Of a stretch of DNA of 64,000 nucleotides, positions 33,303 through 42,557 are shown in pieces. A model generated the notes under the pieces. The model saw nothing but the letters and a program-made list of their open reading frames with translations, was not told the origin of the DNA and made no database searches. The first letter of the stretch is position 1. Each line of letters begins with the position of its first letter. The stretch lies in the NCBI RefSeq assembly GCF_030552895.1, contig NZ_CP130649.1:2170001-2234000 (forward strand). Reading direction: 5' to 3'. The stretch is from Tatumella ptyseos. GTDB taxonomy: Bacteria > Pseudomonadota > Gammaproteobacteria > Enterobacterales > Enterobacteriaceae. The position numbers and the translations under genes are program-made.

Positions 33303-33785
33303 TTATGACGACCAATGCGAGGGATGTACCGCGTCAACGCGTAGTTGATCGGGGCCTAGGGCAACCGTTAAAATCACGGGTTGAAACGAATGCTTTTCAC
33401 CCAGCGTCTTCGATAACAGCTTAGCGATAAAGAATCCGCCGATTCCCCCTAGTAAAGCCCCGCCGGCGCTGGCCATATCGGAAGTAAACCAATACTGAAG
33501 TAATCCAGCACCAATGAATAACCCTACTAATGGTATGATGTAGACCATTAACGCTGAACTTAACAGACTGCTTTCTTTGATGCCGAGTTCGATACGCTGA
33601 CCGGGCTGCAAGGGTTTTTCACTATTCACTTGCATGACATGCGCATTTTTAGGGCCAAGTTTGTTGAGCATTCCGCTACCGCATCCTTTGCGCGCTGAAC
33701 AACTGTTACAAGTGGTTTTCGCCTCGGTATGCAGCGTTGCAACCCCTTGATCCCATGACACGACTGTCGCCCATTCTCTCATCAT
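33303..33785 (-). CDS. rseC: SoxR-reducing system protein RseC
   Basis: Inner-membrane protein of the rpoE operon. The N-terminal cysteine-rich cluster CNSCSARKGCGSG and two adjacent membrane helices (about 80-125) are characteristic, and the 160-aa length matches E. coli RseC. It is the last gene of the rpoE-rseABC operon, 2 bp after rseB. The spacer to lepA holds an 8-bp hairpin (33259-33279) without a T-tract. Confidence 0.93.
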   Translation of the reverse strand: MMREWATVVSWDQGVATLHTEAKTTCNSCSARKGCGSGMLNKLGPKNAHVMQVNSEKPLQPGQRIELGIKESSLLSSALMVYIIPLVGLFIGAGLLQYWFTSDMASAGGALLGGIGGFFIAKLLSKTLGEKHSFQPVILTVALGPDQLRVDAVHPSHWSS

Positions 33786-33787
33786 TG

Positions 33788-34774
33788 TTAAGTACCCGTA
33801 TTGACCGTATCTGCAATGCGCTTCGCCGTTTCACGAGGGAGCTCACCGACAACGCTAATTTCCTTATTATTACGTATTTCTACATAAAGCGTACGACGTC
33901 CAGTGCTGTAAGATTGTGGCGGCGTTGAGCCACTCGCTGCGGAAACATTGACAGTAAAGGTAAAAAGGCCGTCGCTATAGAGGCGCGATTCGATTTTTTT
34001 CGCGAGGGCTGGCACTTGTCTCTGGCTTTGTGACAAGACCTGCACTCCCGAGGGGAGCCAGCCCGGCGTCCAATTCAATTTTGCCTGCGAGTTTTTTGGT
34101 AATGACGTCATTTCAGGTGGCAGCTTAGCATCCGCTAATGGTGCCATAACTTGCTGTAACTGATCATCGACGGCGAAATCAACAACTTGAAACTGCTCAA
34201 TCGTTTCGCCTTCGCGCGATAACAGATCCGCACGTAAAGGCAATGAACTCTCACTGTCTAACCAGACTGCGTAACTGAAACGAGAACCGTCCTTCGAGAC
34301 GATACGTATGACATCACATAACCGGTCAGCCACTCGCGAACGCCCTACACTAATAAAATCATAGTAATTTTTTAAGCGATCGAAATTAGCGAATAAAATC
34401 GACGGCAGTCCATCAATGATACGATCCCCCGGTAGTGTAAAGGGATCCACGCCTGAACTGGCATCAAAATAACTGATCGCCCTATTCCGCTGTATCACTT
34501 CTCGACGGGGACCGTCCATCTGCAACAACTGTGCAAAGACTTGCTGATTAACGAGCGCATGGCGATAACGCAGTGACTCAATACCTTGTTCACTAATATT
34601 GATATAAGAGAGCTGGTAGTTGAGCGTATTGGTCGCTTTATCCATCTGCTTTAGCATCACAAAGGGTTGGTTAGGCTTTGTTTCTGTTGAAGCGGTGCTG
34701 TTATCTGCGAAACTTGAAAAGGGATAAAGTAGACTGCCGCACAACGCGGCAGTGAGAATAAATTTTGCTTTCAT
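33788..34774 (-). CDS. rseB: Periplasmic sigma-E regulator RseB
   Basis: Periplasmic protein that binds RseA and protects it from DegS until mislocalised lipopolysaccharide or lipoproteins are sensed. An N-terminal signal peptide (MKAKFILTAALCGSLLYPFSSFA) is visible, then the MucB/RseB lipid-binding domain and a C-terminal domain. Length 328 aa against 318 in E. coli. Stop/start overlap of one base with rseA. Confidence 0.95.
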   Translation of the reverse strand: MKAKFILTAALCGSLLYPFSSFADNSTASTETKPNQPFVMLKQMDKATNTLNYQLSYINISEQGIESLRYRHALVNQQVFAQLLQMDGPRREVIQRNRAISYFDASSGVDPFTLPGDRIIDGLPSILFANFDRLKNYYDFISVGRSRVADRLCDVIRIVSKDGSRFSYAVWLDSESSLPLRADLLSREGETIEQFQVVDFAVDDQLQQVMAPLADAKLPPEMTSLPKNSQAKLNWTPGWLPSGVQVLSQSQRQVPALAKKIESRLYSDGLFTFTVNVSAASGSTPPQSYSTGRRTLYVEIRNNKEISVVGELPRETAKRIADTVNTGT

Positions 34775-35418
34775 TATTGATGAACAGTGCCCGAGTACTG
34801 TTGTTTATCAAGAACAGAAGAAGTCGGCGGTAAACTATCACCATCATTTAAACGGCGTTGTAGCTCGTAATCTTGCAGCATTGCATTAATGCGCGCACGC
34901 TGCTCTTGAACTTGTCCGGCTGAGGACGAACCTTCGAACATATCACCAGGAACACCTAAGCTGACTGGCGAGGCTTTACCCATCATTGGCAAGGTATTGA
35001 AAGCAGGAGTATCTTGACCATCGGCCGTTACCGCATCACCAGGATGATTATAGTGTTGCACGCCAACAATAACCGCCATGGACACACAAGCTGCAACACC
35101 AACTTGTGCCAATTGCGACCCCCAACCACCTGTCTTGGAGAAAAAGCCCATTTTACGCCAGCGTGACGGTGCTGGCTGTTCTTCAACAATAAGCGGCGCA
35201 ACCGTTGAACTTGAAGGGGATTCTTGCGCTATCGCTTCGGCCACCTTGGCAGAAATATCGAAATGCACGACCTGACCTAGATCACCACGAAGGGTGTCAC
35301 GAACCAGATGGTATCGCTCCCAGCTCGCTTGCAACTCAGCGTCTTTAGAAAGTTCAGTGAGTAAAGACTGATCTAAGGCTTCGCCATCCATTAAAGCGGA
35401 AAGTTGCTCATTCTGCAT
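34774..35418 (-). CDS. rseA: Anti-sigma-E factor RseA
   Basis: Membrane-spanning anti-sigma factor holding RpoE inactive. It has an N-terminal cytoplasmic RpoE-binding domain (LSALMDGEALDQSLL), a single membrane helix near residues 100-121 and a periplasmic tail that binds RseB. Length 214 aa agrees with E. coli RseA (216). Directly downstream of rpoE with a 37-bp gap. Confidence 0.96.
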   Translation of the reverse strand: MQNEQLSALMDGEALDQSLLTELSKDAELQASWERYHLVRDTLRGDLGQVVHFDISAKVAEAIAQESPSSSTVAPLIVEEQPAPSRWRKMGFFSKTGGWGSQLAQVGVAACVSMAVIVGVQHYNHPGDAVTADGQDTPAFNTLPMMGKASPVSLGVPGDMFEGSSSAGQVQEQRARINAMLQDYELQRRLNDGDSLPPTSSVLDKQQYSGTVHQ

Positions 35419-35455
35419 ACCTTAATACCCTTTAGGTAGTCACTCTGCGAGACGA

Positions 35456-36031
35456 TTAACGCTGCAGCAGTGGTTGAACTTTATTATCAATCGCTTCTCG
35501 TGCACGGAAGATACGTGAACGAACAGTGCCGACTGGGCACTCCATGATCTCAGCGATTTCCTCATAACTCAAGCCATCTAGTTCACGAAGCGTGATCGCC
35601 ATCCGCAAATCTTCAGGAAGAGTTTCAATTGTCCTAAAAACTATCTGCTTCAACTCATCTGACAACATTAAGTTCTCAGGGTTCGAAATTTCTTTTAACG
35701 CGCTTGCGGCTTCAAAGTTTTCGGCATCACTCGCATCGACGTCACTTGACGGTGGACGGCGACCTTGCGCAACTAAATAGTTTTTTGCTGTATTGACTGC
35801 AATACGGTAAAGCCAAGTATAGAAGGCGCTTTCACCACGGAAAGAGGCTATTGCGCGATAAGCCTTGATAAAGGACTCTTGTACAACATCTGGCACGTCC
35901 CCCGGCGGAACATATCGTGTCACTAAACTGGCTACTTTATGTTGATAACGTAGCACCAGTAAATTAAACGATTTTTGATCGCCTTTTTGAACCCGTTCCA
36001 CCAGAACTTGATCCGTTAACTGCTCGCTCAT
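35456..36031 (-). CDS. rpoE: RNA polymerase sigma-E factor
   Basis: ECF sigma factor for envelope stress. Region 2 (YQHKVASLVTRYV, DVVQESFIKAYRA) and region 4 (LPEDLRMAITLRELDGLSYEEIAEIM) are intact. I used the ATG at 36031 (MSEQLTDQ), giving the standard 191 aa. A sigma-E-type promoter lies about 80 bp upstream, supporting autoregulation. nadB, divergent from rpoE in E. coli, is absent. Confidence 0.98.
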   Translation of the reverse strand: MSEQLTDQVLVERVQKGDQKSFNLLVLRYQHKVASLVTRYVPPGDVPDVVQESFIKAYRAIASFRGESAFYTWLYRIAVNTAKNYLVAQGRRPPSSDVDASDAENFEAASALKEISNPENLMLSDELKQIVFRTIETLPEDLRMAITLRELDGLSYEEIAEIMECPVGTVRSRIFRAREAIDNKVQPLLQR

Positions 36032-36109
36032 CTGAGGCTCTGTCCTCATAAAATATTCAATGTAAAACCACCTAGTGCCATAACGTTACTGCCATTGGCG
36101 AGCCCAAGG

Positions 36110-36137
36110 TTGGAACTGAATAATGTTCAAAAGTTCA
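36110..36137 (-). promoter_or_regulatory. Sigma-E promoter of rpoE
   Basis: On the minus strand TGAACTT, 16 bp and TCCAA match the sigma-E pattern (GGAACTT, about 16 bp, TCAAA) with one change in each element. Placement about 80 bp before the rpoE ATG fits the autoregulated promoter known in E. coli. Confidence 0.7.
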
Positions 36138-36267
36138 CTAAAATTTAAGCAAATTGCTAACTAGATAATTAATTGATGCATTAATCCTAATTGCAATCGC
36201 ATCATCTGCAGGCCAATTTACCTGATAAACCTCTAAATTTCATGTTTTTATCAGTATAGATGATGGA

Positions 36268-37017
36268 CTAAAACGCTAAGTAAAATTCTTTTGTTAAGCG
36301 TTGAAACTCAGCGCTATATTGCCCCTGAACATCACGGATGACTAACCGTCCGCTCGTGCTGTGAGTCGGGTAGCGGCACCACGTCATCATTCGTCTTTTT
36401 ACTGCCATGTCATTTCGTTCACAGACATCACATTGTTGACTCAGCAACCATCCCGTCATACGTGCTAAGTCAGCAAACTGCTCCGATTCTTGTAGGGGTA
36501 ATATTACCGAAAAAATACCGTCCTCAGTAAGAAGGGTGGCAACCTTGTTGAGCAATGATTGATGATCTAGCCCGCAACTATCTCGGGCTTTCTCGCGCTG
36601 TGTGTCGCGATAGGACTTACCTTGTGCAAAGTAAGGAGGATTACAAATGATCAATCCATAGGGTTCTACCGACGAGCTATCCCAGGTTAAGAAGTCCTGC
36701 TGCCAGAAATGACAATTAGCTTTCCATGGCGTGTTATTAACATTCTCTTGCGCTTGCTGTACTGCCTGCGGATCAATATCAATCGCATCAATGGTGAAGG
36801 GTGTATCACTGGCGGCGAGACGCTGTGCCAACATTAAGCCAAGTAAACCGCTGCCCGTACCAATATCCAATACGCGGCGCTTAACTGGTAGAGGCGCCCA
36901 AGCCCCTAAGAGCACACCATCCGTACTGACTTTCATGCCACAGCGATCGTGACCCACAAAAAATTGTTTGAAGGTAAATCCCCCCGCCTTCGGTGACGGT
37001 GGTATGCTGGCTATCAT
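36268..37017 (-). CDS. trmN6: tRNA1(Val) adenine(37)-N6-methyltransferase
   Basis: SAM-dependent enzyme (YfiC, TrmN6) that makes m6A37 in tRNA-Val. The SAM-binding DIGTGSGLLGLMLAQ and catalytic NPPY motif (IICNPPYF) are clear. I chose the ATG at 37017, preceded by GGAG at the right distance; a TTG four codons upstream is less likely. Length 249 aa against 245 in E. coli. Divergent from srmB. Confidence 0.92.
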   Translation of the reverse strand: MIASIPPSPKAGGFTFKQFFVGHDRCGMKVSTDGVLLGAWAPLPVKRRVLDIGTGSGLLGLMLAQRLAASDTPFTIDAIDIDPQAVQQAQENVNNTPWKANCHFWQQDFLTWDSSSVEPYGLIICNPPYFAQGKSYRDTQREKARDSCGLDHQSLLNKVATLLTEDGIFSVILPLQESEQFADLARMTGWLLSQQCDVCERNDMAVKRRMMTWCRYPTHSTSGRLVIRDVQGQYSAEFQRLTKEFYLAF

Positions 37018-37179
37018 AGTGGTCTCCAAACGTTTCTAATCGCCCAACTGGCACCGTTTTTGCGTGAATGTTATCAGTATTTCTGCCCATTTTCTTGCAG
37101 GCTGCAGAATTAATCGGCAGGAAAAGGTGAACAATTGTGGTGAAATGTCTATAATCGGCGCCCCAACCAGAGGTAGAAC

Positions 37180-38532
37180 ATGACTGTAACCACTTTTTCC
37201 GAATTAGAACTTGATGAAAGCCTGCTAGAAGCCCTACAGGATAAAAATTACCAGCGCCCCACGGCTATCCAAGCAGCTGCGATCCCTCCTGCCTTAGAAG
37301 GCCGCGATATCCTCGGTTCCGCCCCAACTGGCACTGGAAAAACTGCGGCTTACTTATTGCCTGCCTTACAACACTTACTCGATTTCCCGCGTAAAAAATC
37401 AGGGCCTCCGCGTATCCTGATCCTTACCCCTACGCGTGAACTCGCCATGCAGGTTGCTGATCAAGCCAGAGAATTAGCGAAGCATACGCACTTGGATATC
37501 TCTACCATTACGGGTGGCGTGGCGTATATGAACCACGCAGAAGTATTCAGCACCAACCAAGATGTCGTCGTCGCAACCACTGGCCGTCTTCTTCAATATA
37601 TTAAAGAAGAAAATTTTGACTGCCGTGCGGTCGAGACACTGATCCTTGATGAAGCCGACCGTATGCTGGATATGGGATTTGCTAACGATATTGAAACCAT
37701 TGCTGCTGAAACACGCTGGCGTAAACAGACAATGTTATTCTCTGCAACGCTTGAAGGCGATGATATCGAAGATTTCGCACAACGTATTCTTAATGAACCC
37801 GTGACATTGGATGCCGATCCAAGCCGCCGTGAACGTAAAAAAATTCTGCAATGGTACTATCGCGCCGATGATCTCGATCATAAGCGTAAGTTATTAATTC
37901 ACTTACTTAAGCAGGAAGATGTCACTCGCTCCGTTGTCTTTATCAGAAAAAGAGATCGAGTGCATGAAGTCGCAGCCTGGTTGCGTGAAGCCGGTATCCG
38001 CTGTACCTATCTTGAAGGTGAGATGGTACAGATTAAACGTAATGAGGCCATCAAGCGGCTTGCGGAAGGAACAGTAAACGTTCTGGTGGCGACCGATATT
38101 GCCGCCCGTGGGATCGATATTGATGACGTGAGCCATGTCTTTAACTTCGATATGCCTCGTACCGCTGATGTCTATCTGCACCGAATTGGTCGGACCGGAC
38201 GCGCTGGACGTAAAGGCACGGCATTATCCCTCGTTGAAGCGCATGATAACGCGTTATTGCTCAAGATTAGCCGTTACATTAACGAGCCACTTAAGGCACG
38301 AACTATCGATGAACTTCGCCCGACAACCCGTGCGCCATCGGATAAAGGTCCGAAAAAAGCCTCGAAGAAAGAGATGGAACGTCGTAAACAAAAACGCGAT
38401 GCGTTAAAAGACGATAGTAAGCCGCGCGTTAAAAACCGTCACCGTGATGCGAAAAACGTCGGTAAGCGTCGTAAACCTTCCGAGAAAGTCGCCGTTCAGG
38501 ACGTGAAAGAGACGTCAGGACGCAGCGAGTAG
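37180..38532 (+). CDS. srmB: ATP-dependent RNA helicase SrmB
   Basis: DEAD-box helicase acting early in 50S subunit assembly. The Q motif ([13 protein letters not shown]), Walker A (APTGTGKT), DEAD box ([11 protein letters not shown]), SAT and the C-terminal [13 protein letters not shown] motif are all present. The basic C-terminal tail ([10 protein letters not shown] and onward) is typical of SrmB. Length 450 aa against 444 in E. coli. Confidence 0.97.
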   Translation: MTVTTFSELELDESLLEALQDKNYQRPTAIQAAAIPPALEGRDILGSAPTGTGKTAAYLLPALQHLLDFPRKKSGPPRILILTPTRELAMQVADQARELAKHTHLDISTITGGVAYMNHAEVFSTNQDVVVATTGRLLQYIKEENFDCRAVETLILDEADRMLDMGFANDIETIAAETRWRKQTMLFSATLEGDDIEDFAQRILNEPVTLDADPSRRERKKILQWYYRADDLDHKRKLLIHLLKQEDVTRSVVFIRKRDRVHEVAAWLREAGIRCTYLEGEMVQIKRNEAIKRLAEGTVNVLVATDIAARGIDIDDVSHVFNFDMPRTADVYLHRIGRTGRAGRKGTALSLVEAHDNALLLKISRYINEPLKARTIDELRPTTRAPSDKGPKKASKKEMERRKQKRDALKDDSKPRVKNRHRDAKNVGKRRKPSEKVAVQDVKETSGRSE

Positions 38533-38537
38533 AAAGC

Positions 38538-38563
38538 AGAGGCGCATCGCGCCTCTTTTTTTA
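38538..38563 (+). terminator. Rho-independent terminator downstream of srmB
   Basis: An 8-bp stem (AGAGGCGC at 38538-38545 with GCGCCTCT at 38549-38556), a 3-base loop and a run of seven Ts follow the srmB stop by a few bases. Confidence 0.92.
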
Positions 38564-38585
38564 TATTCGATTACAGGAATCAGTG

Positions 38586-39257
38586 ATGAAAACCAATCTG
38601 ACTTGGCACGATGTGCTAGGCGACGAAAAACAAAAATCTTATTTCACCGATACACTGCAACAAGTTCAGCAAGAACGGAGCGAGGGAACGGTGATTTATC
38701 CTCCCGCGGCTGAAGTTTTTAGCGCCTTTAAACTCACTGATTTTGCTGATATCCGAGTGGTAATTTTGGGCCAAGATCCTTATCACGGTCCAAACCAAGC
38801 GCATGGATTAGCGTTTTCAGTCCAGCCAGGTATTGCCCCACCGCCCTCTTTAGTCAATATTTATAAGGAATTAGTGACGGATATCCCCGGCTTTACCCGT
38901 CCGACTCATGGATACCTTGCGCCGTGGGCTGCACAAGGCGTCTTACTCCTCAACACGGTACTTACGGTCAGGGCGGGGCAAGCACACTCCCATGCAGGAC
39001 TCGGCTGGGAAACGTTTACCTCACATGTGATCAGCATGATTAATCAGCATCATGACGGTGTGGTATTTCTGTTATGGGGCGCCCATGCTCAGAAAAAAGG
39101 GCAAATTATCGATACGACTCGACACCACGTATTGAAAGCCCCGCACCCTTCGCCACTTTCTGCACACCGTGGATTCCTCGGTTGCCAGCATTTCTCTCAA
39201 ACCAATACACTCCTCGCTTCACAAGGCTTGCCTGAGATCGATTGGCGAATCACGTAG
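38586..39257 (+). CDS. ung: Uracil-DNA glycosylase
   Basis: Removes uracil from DNA. The active-site motif [18 protein letters not shown] and the leucine-loop [11 protein letters not shown] are intact. I used the ATG at 38586 (AGGA seven bases upstream) rather than the overlapping GTG one codon before. Length 223 aa. The next E. coli genes (yfiF, trxC) are absent; instead a type III secretion island begins directly after its terminator. Confidence 0.97.
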   Translation: MKTNLTWHDVLGDEKQKSYFTDTLQQVQQERSEGTVIYPPAAEVFSAFKLTDFADIRVVILGQDPYHGPNQAHGLAFSVQPGIAPPPSLVNIYKELVTDIPGFTRPTHGYLAPWAAQGVLLLNTVLTVRAGQAHSHAGLGWETFTSHVISMINQHHDGVVFLLWGAHAQKKGQIIDTTRHHVLKAPHPSPLSAHRGFLGCQHFSQTNTLLASQGLPEIDWRIT

Positions 39258-39283
39258 TCTTATCAAACCGTGTAAGGCCTAAA

Positions 39284-39319
39284 CAAAACTGGTGACCTTC
39301 AGTTGCCAGTTTTGTTTTT
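39284..39319. terminator. Bidirectional terminator at the core/island junction
   Basis: A 9-bp stem (CAAAACTGG at 39284-39292 with CCAGTTTTG at 39306-39314) is followed by Ts rightward and preceded by an A-rich stretch, so it can end both ung and the convergent island operon. It is the last core-genome feature before the island. Confidence 0.85.
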
Positions 39320-39337
39320 ATCTCTGCTCCCTAATGC

Positions 39338-39616
39338 TTAGTGCTTAGCGGTGTTATCGATATAATTGACAATATCCCCGACCGTTAAAAAAGGAGTCAG
39401 AGTGGAGTCAGGAATTTTTACACCAAGTTTCTCTAGGCGTATTAATAAATCGATAAACTCTATAGAATCCATCGCAAGGTCCTGGAGTAAACTATCTTGA
39501 AGATGAACATTGGCAGGCTGTAATCCTGTAATAAGGCACAGTAATTCGATAACTAATAATATTGTAGGATAACCTTGACCAGGTATTACTTTCTCCTTGA
39601 GTTGATTCCTTTCCAT
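39338..39616 (-). CDS. IacP-like acyl carrier protein of the type III island
   Basis: A 92-aa protein whose central part is an acyl carrier domain: LLQDLAMDSIEFIDLLIRLE contains the phosphopantetheine-attachment DS motif at Asp50-Ser51. In Salmonella SPI-1, IacP sits at the same place, downstream of the sip genes, and affects effector secretion. The N-terminus (MERNQLKEKVIPGQGY) shows no known motif. It is the last gene of the effector operon and abuts the ung terminator. Which protein or lipid it serves is unknown. Confidence 0.8.
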   Translation of the reverse strand: MERNQLKEKVIPGQGYPTILLVIELLCLITGLQPANVHLQDSLLQDLAMDSIEFIDLLIRLEKLGVKIPDSTLTPFLTVGDIVNYIDNTAKH

Positions 39617-39699
39617 AGTTCTCCCTAATTTTTACACCATAACCCCTGTCATGCATTAATCCTTCTCACCGACCACACATCAGCGAGAAGGAGTCGTCT

Positions 39700-42402
39700 T
39701 CACAGATATTTTTGCCAAGGCCCAGAGGAGAGAGGATGCTGAAGTTGATCAGTGCCGACAACAGTGATTTTACTTGGCTTAATCGTCCCCTTATTCAGGT
39801 GAACTTCATCAAGGTAGATCGCTCCATTGGTGTCTTCGGCAAGAGATTCTAAGGTAGTGTGTTGTTTTGCTAAGGGTTCGCCCAAAAACTCATTAAGACC
39901 TTTTTCATTTTTGTATAGATTATCCCTTAAGGAAACGCCTTCCACCCCCTCTCCCTCAATCCGATATAAATAAGCGTCCTTACTGAGGGTTTGATAGCGC
40001 CTTGCGCCTTCAAGCGTCTCTGAAAAAATAACGCCCGCTGTCTCATCCGGTAACATTTTGGGTATCGCGGTAAAATCTTCAGAAGCCCTAAATCCATTTT
40101 TCAATACGACTCCCGGTGGCGTAGCGTCTACTCTATAGAAATAGCCGCTCTTACCTTGGAACCCCAATAAGCCATTGTCCATCACATTATTATTTAGGTA
40201 AGGAGAAAGGTAATCCTCTGTAGAAATTTTTTTGAAACTGGCCGCCCACTCGGGAAAATTTCCGGTCTCCTTGACCGATAACGCAAAGGTTCCCTCTGTA
40301 TAAAGATCACTTCCTTCAGGAAATTCATAGTTCGACAGAATACTTTTGGCATCATCTTCACTAATATTTAATGTATCTGAGATTATTTTATGAGGCGTGA
40401 GTACTCTTCCGCTTAGCCCTGTTTCCTTTATTCTCGCAAGCCGCGTACGATAGGACTCTAAGTTGATTTTACCCTTTCTGTACTCGATATTCAGATTGCC
40501 TTTTTCCTTTTTTATATATAGATGACCATTATTAGCTTTCACTTCAACATATGAATTATTAATTTTCAGATACTTTTTCCCGTTTTCATGTAGCATTAAC
40601 CCTATATCGTTCTGTCCGGTGATTTTTTTTGGATCGAAATTTTTCTCAATCATCTCGGGAGTTATTCTTTTTCTGACTGATTTAGTAACCGGAGGGGGGA
40701 CTCTAGTAATGACGTCCCTTCTTCGCGATGCAAAATTAATACTTTTGATATTATTTCTAGAAAGAACTTTACGATTTTTACTCATTAAAGCTGCTTGTTT
40801 CTTTAGTCCCATCCTACGAGTAGGAATAACAGATAATTGATTATTTTTGTGGTTAAATTTTAATTTGAAGTTTTGAAATCTGCTCTCAGATTGTCGACCA
40901 TAAATCGTACCTGACCCAGTTGCTTGCTCACTGCTGGTATATCCCTCGCGCTGCTCTATCGCTTCTTCCGGCCTTATAAAATCTGTGATGGTTTGTAACA
41001 GCAGCACAAAATCGACCATTTTCAAAAATCGTCCGATCTTTAAATTTTGAGAACTTTCAACGTCTACAGGTTGATTAAAATAGTGCATGAGTAAAGTAAG
41101 TTTATCCTTGTCAGTATAAGAGGATAGAGCCTTTTTTTCTAACCCTTTAATACCAGTAATATTCTCTGCACTATTTGAACTACAATATTCTGAGAAAAAT
41201 AACCTTGCTGCACCGAAAAGATAAGACTGCCCCCTATTTTTCAAGTTATATTCTAAATCTCGGTAAAGGATATTATATAACTTTAAAGCACCATCACCTT
41301 TATACCAGTCCTCATGTAGCTTGCTAGTATCATTAATCCCTTTCTCAGCTAAAACTGAGGCAAGGATAAATTTATGTGCTTGAAATCTTAACCCCGATGT
41401 TGCGGAATATTCATTATCGTTTTCGAACCAAAACACACTCCTTATTAAGCTGTCGGCAATTCCCTCCTCCACTGTAGGATACGCTCTGCCTCTTTTATCG
41501 GGATCAAATTTTATTTCAGGCGTTTTTTCCATGAACTTTTTGAATTTAAGAGCACTTTCCTTATCCTTAAGTTCCACCCCGTCCTTAACATAATTTCCTA
41601 GCTGTAACCTCAATTGTTTACAGAAATCATCTTGATCACTTTTCACTTCAAATTCTGAAATGATTTGTTCTGATTTTTCTATAACATATATTAAACGATC
41701 AACATTTATTACTTTATGGCTCTTGAAGGGATACGCATCTTCTGATTCATAAACAATCCGATTGAGTTTATTTACTACCTCATCTAGAGCGAGTAAATCC
41801 TCTTTATTTTTAACTGTCTGGACTAAATCACTGGCTTTCCTCGCTAACTCGCCCGTTAAAAAACGTCCACGATCAATAACCATCTTAACGTCAGAGGCAT
41901 CTATAGTTTGAGCCCAATCCATACTTATCGCTCCTTCTGCCGCAGGGAATTTAAGAGGATCATGACGTTTAATCAAATCGTCTATTGAATGCCACGTATC
42001 TTCAACCATTGTTAATCCTGATTTAGCGTAATCACTCATCTGACCAAGCAGAGTGCATTCTCCTTGCGGCAGCGTTAAATCATGTTGGCCGCTAAGAGCA
42101 GACGTAGGACAATCATCGGTCAATGAACTATCACTCAATCTAACCTGACTTAAGAGAATTAATAATGGCACTGCTAGACTTTGTGGTGAAACTGTTGCCT
42201 GAGCAGAGGTGCAGGCGAGTTCATGATGAGAATTAGCCACTCTATGCACAGCCCTCCCAAACCGCTGGATCCTCTCCATTTCCGTGGAACTTCCAGACTG
42301 TATTCGTTGATCTTTTGTCGTGACACTTCCCATACCGTTATTGAGAAGCCTATTCTGGTTGCTACCAACCGAAGCTCTATACTGAGTGGGGGAGACTGGC
42401 AT
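39700..42402 (-). CDS. Candidate type III effector with C-terminal ADP-ribosyltransferase domain
   Basis: A 900-aa protein I do not recognise over most of its length. The last ~150 residues look like a pertussis-toxin-type mono-ADP-ribosyltransferase: FYRVDATPPGVVLKNGF (Arg757, Asp759; region 1 R-x-D), IFSETLEGARRY (Ser794; region 2) and IYLDEVHLNKGTIKPSKI (Glu866, likely catalytic; region 3). The residue two before Glu866 is Leu, where Glu or Gln is usual. About residues 580-680 form a Lys/Asn-rich, beta-type module (KKYLKINNSYVEVK, LSGRVLTPHK) like linkers of other large toxins. No signal peptide; AGGA precedes the ATG. Noticeably AT-rich. Operon context predicts type III export. Confidence 0.75.
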   Translation of the reverse strand: MPVSPTQYRASVGSNQNRLLNNGMGSVTTKDQRIQSGSSTEMERIQRFGRAVHRVANSHHELACTSAQATVSPQSLAVPLLILLSQVRLSDSSLTDDCPTSALSGQHDLTLPQGECTLLGQMSDYAKSGLTMVEDTWHSIDDLIKRHDPLKFPAAEGAISMDWAQTIDASDVKMVIDRGRFLTGELARKASDLVQTVKNKEDLLALDEVVNKLNRIVYESEDAYPFKSHKVINVDRLIYVIEKSEQIISEFEVKSDQDDFCKQLRLQLGNYVKDGVELKDKESALKFKKFMEKTPEIKFDPDKRGRAYPTVEEGIADSLIRSVFWFENDNEYSATSGLRFQAHKFILASVLAEKGINDTSKLHEDWYKGDGALKLYNILYRDLEYNLKNRGQSYLFGAARLFFSEYCSSNSAENITGIKGLEKKALSSYTDKDKLTLLMHYFNQPVDVESSQNLKIGRFLKMVDFVLLLQTITDFIRPEEAIEQREGYTSSEQATGSGTIYGRQSESRFQNFKLKFNHKNNQLSVIPTRRMGLKKQAALMSKNRKVLSRNNIKSINFASRRRDVITRVPPPVTKSVRKRITPEMIEKNFDPKKITGQNDIGLMLHENGKKYLKINNSYVEVKANNGHLYIKKEKGNLNIEYRKGKINLESYRTRLARIKETGLSGRVLTPHKIISDTLNISEDDAKSILSNYEFPEGSDLYTEGTFALSVKETGNFPEWAASFKKISTEDYLSPYLNNNVMDNGLLGFQGKSGYFYRVDATPPGVVLKNGFRASEDFTAIPKMLPDETAGVIFSETLEGARRYQTLSKDAYLYRIEGEGVEGVSLRDNLYKNEKGLNEFLGEPLAKQHTTLESLAEDTNGAIYLDEVHLNKGTIKPSKITVVGTDQLQHPLSSGPWQKYL

Positions 42403-42557
42403 ATTGCATTCCTTTTAGATTTAAAGGATTGTTAATCTCATATTCAGCCTTAAATTTATATCAATAAACGATAATAATTGAATTTTATTTTTCACCCTAT
42501 TAATTGAGATGATGTTAATTATCATTTATAAATTCTTATAACTTATAAAAAATTAGA

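Noticed and set aside
42174..42435. Short ORFs near the start of the 900-residue gene
   Set aside because: They overlap the large ORF in other frames and lack ribosome-binding sites.
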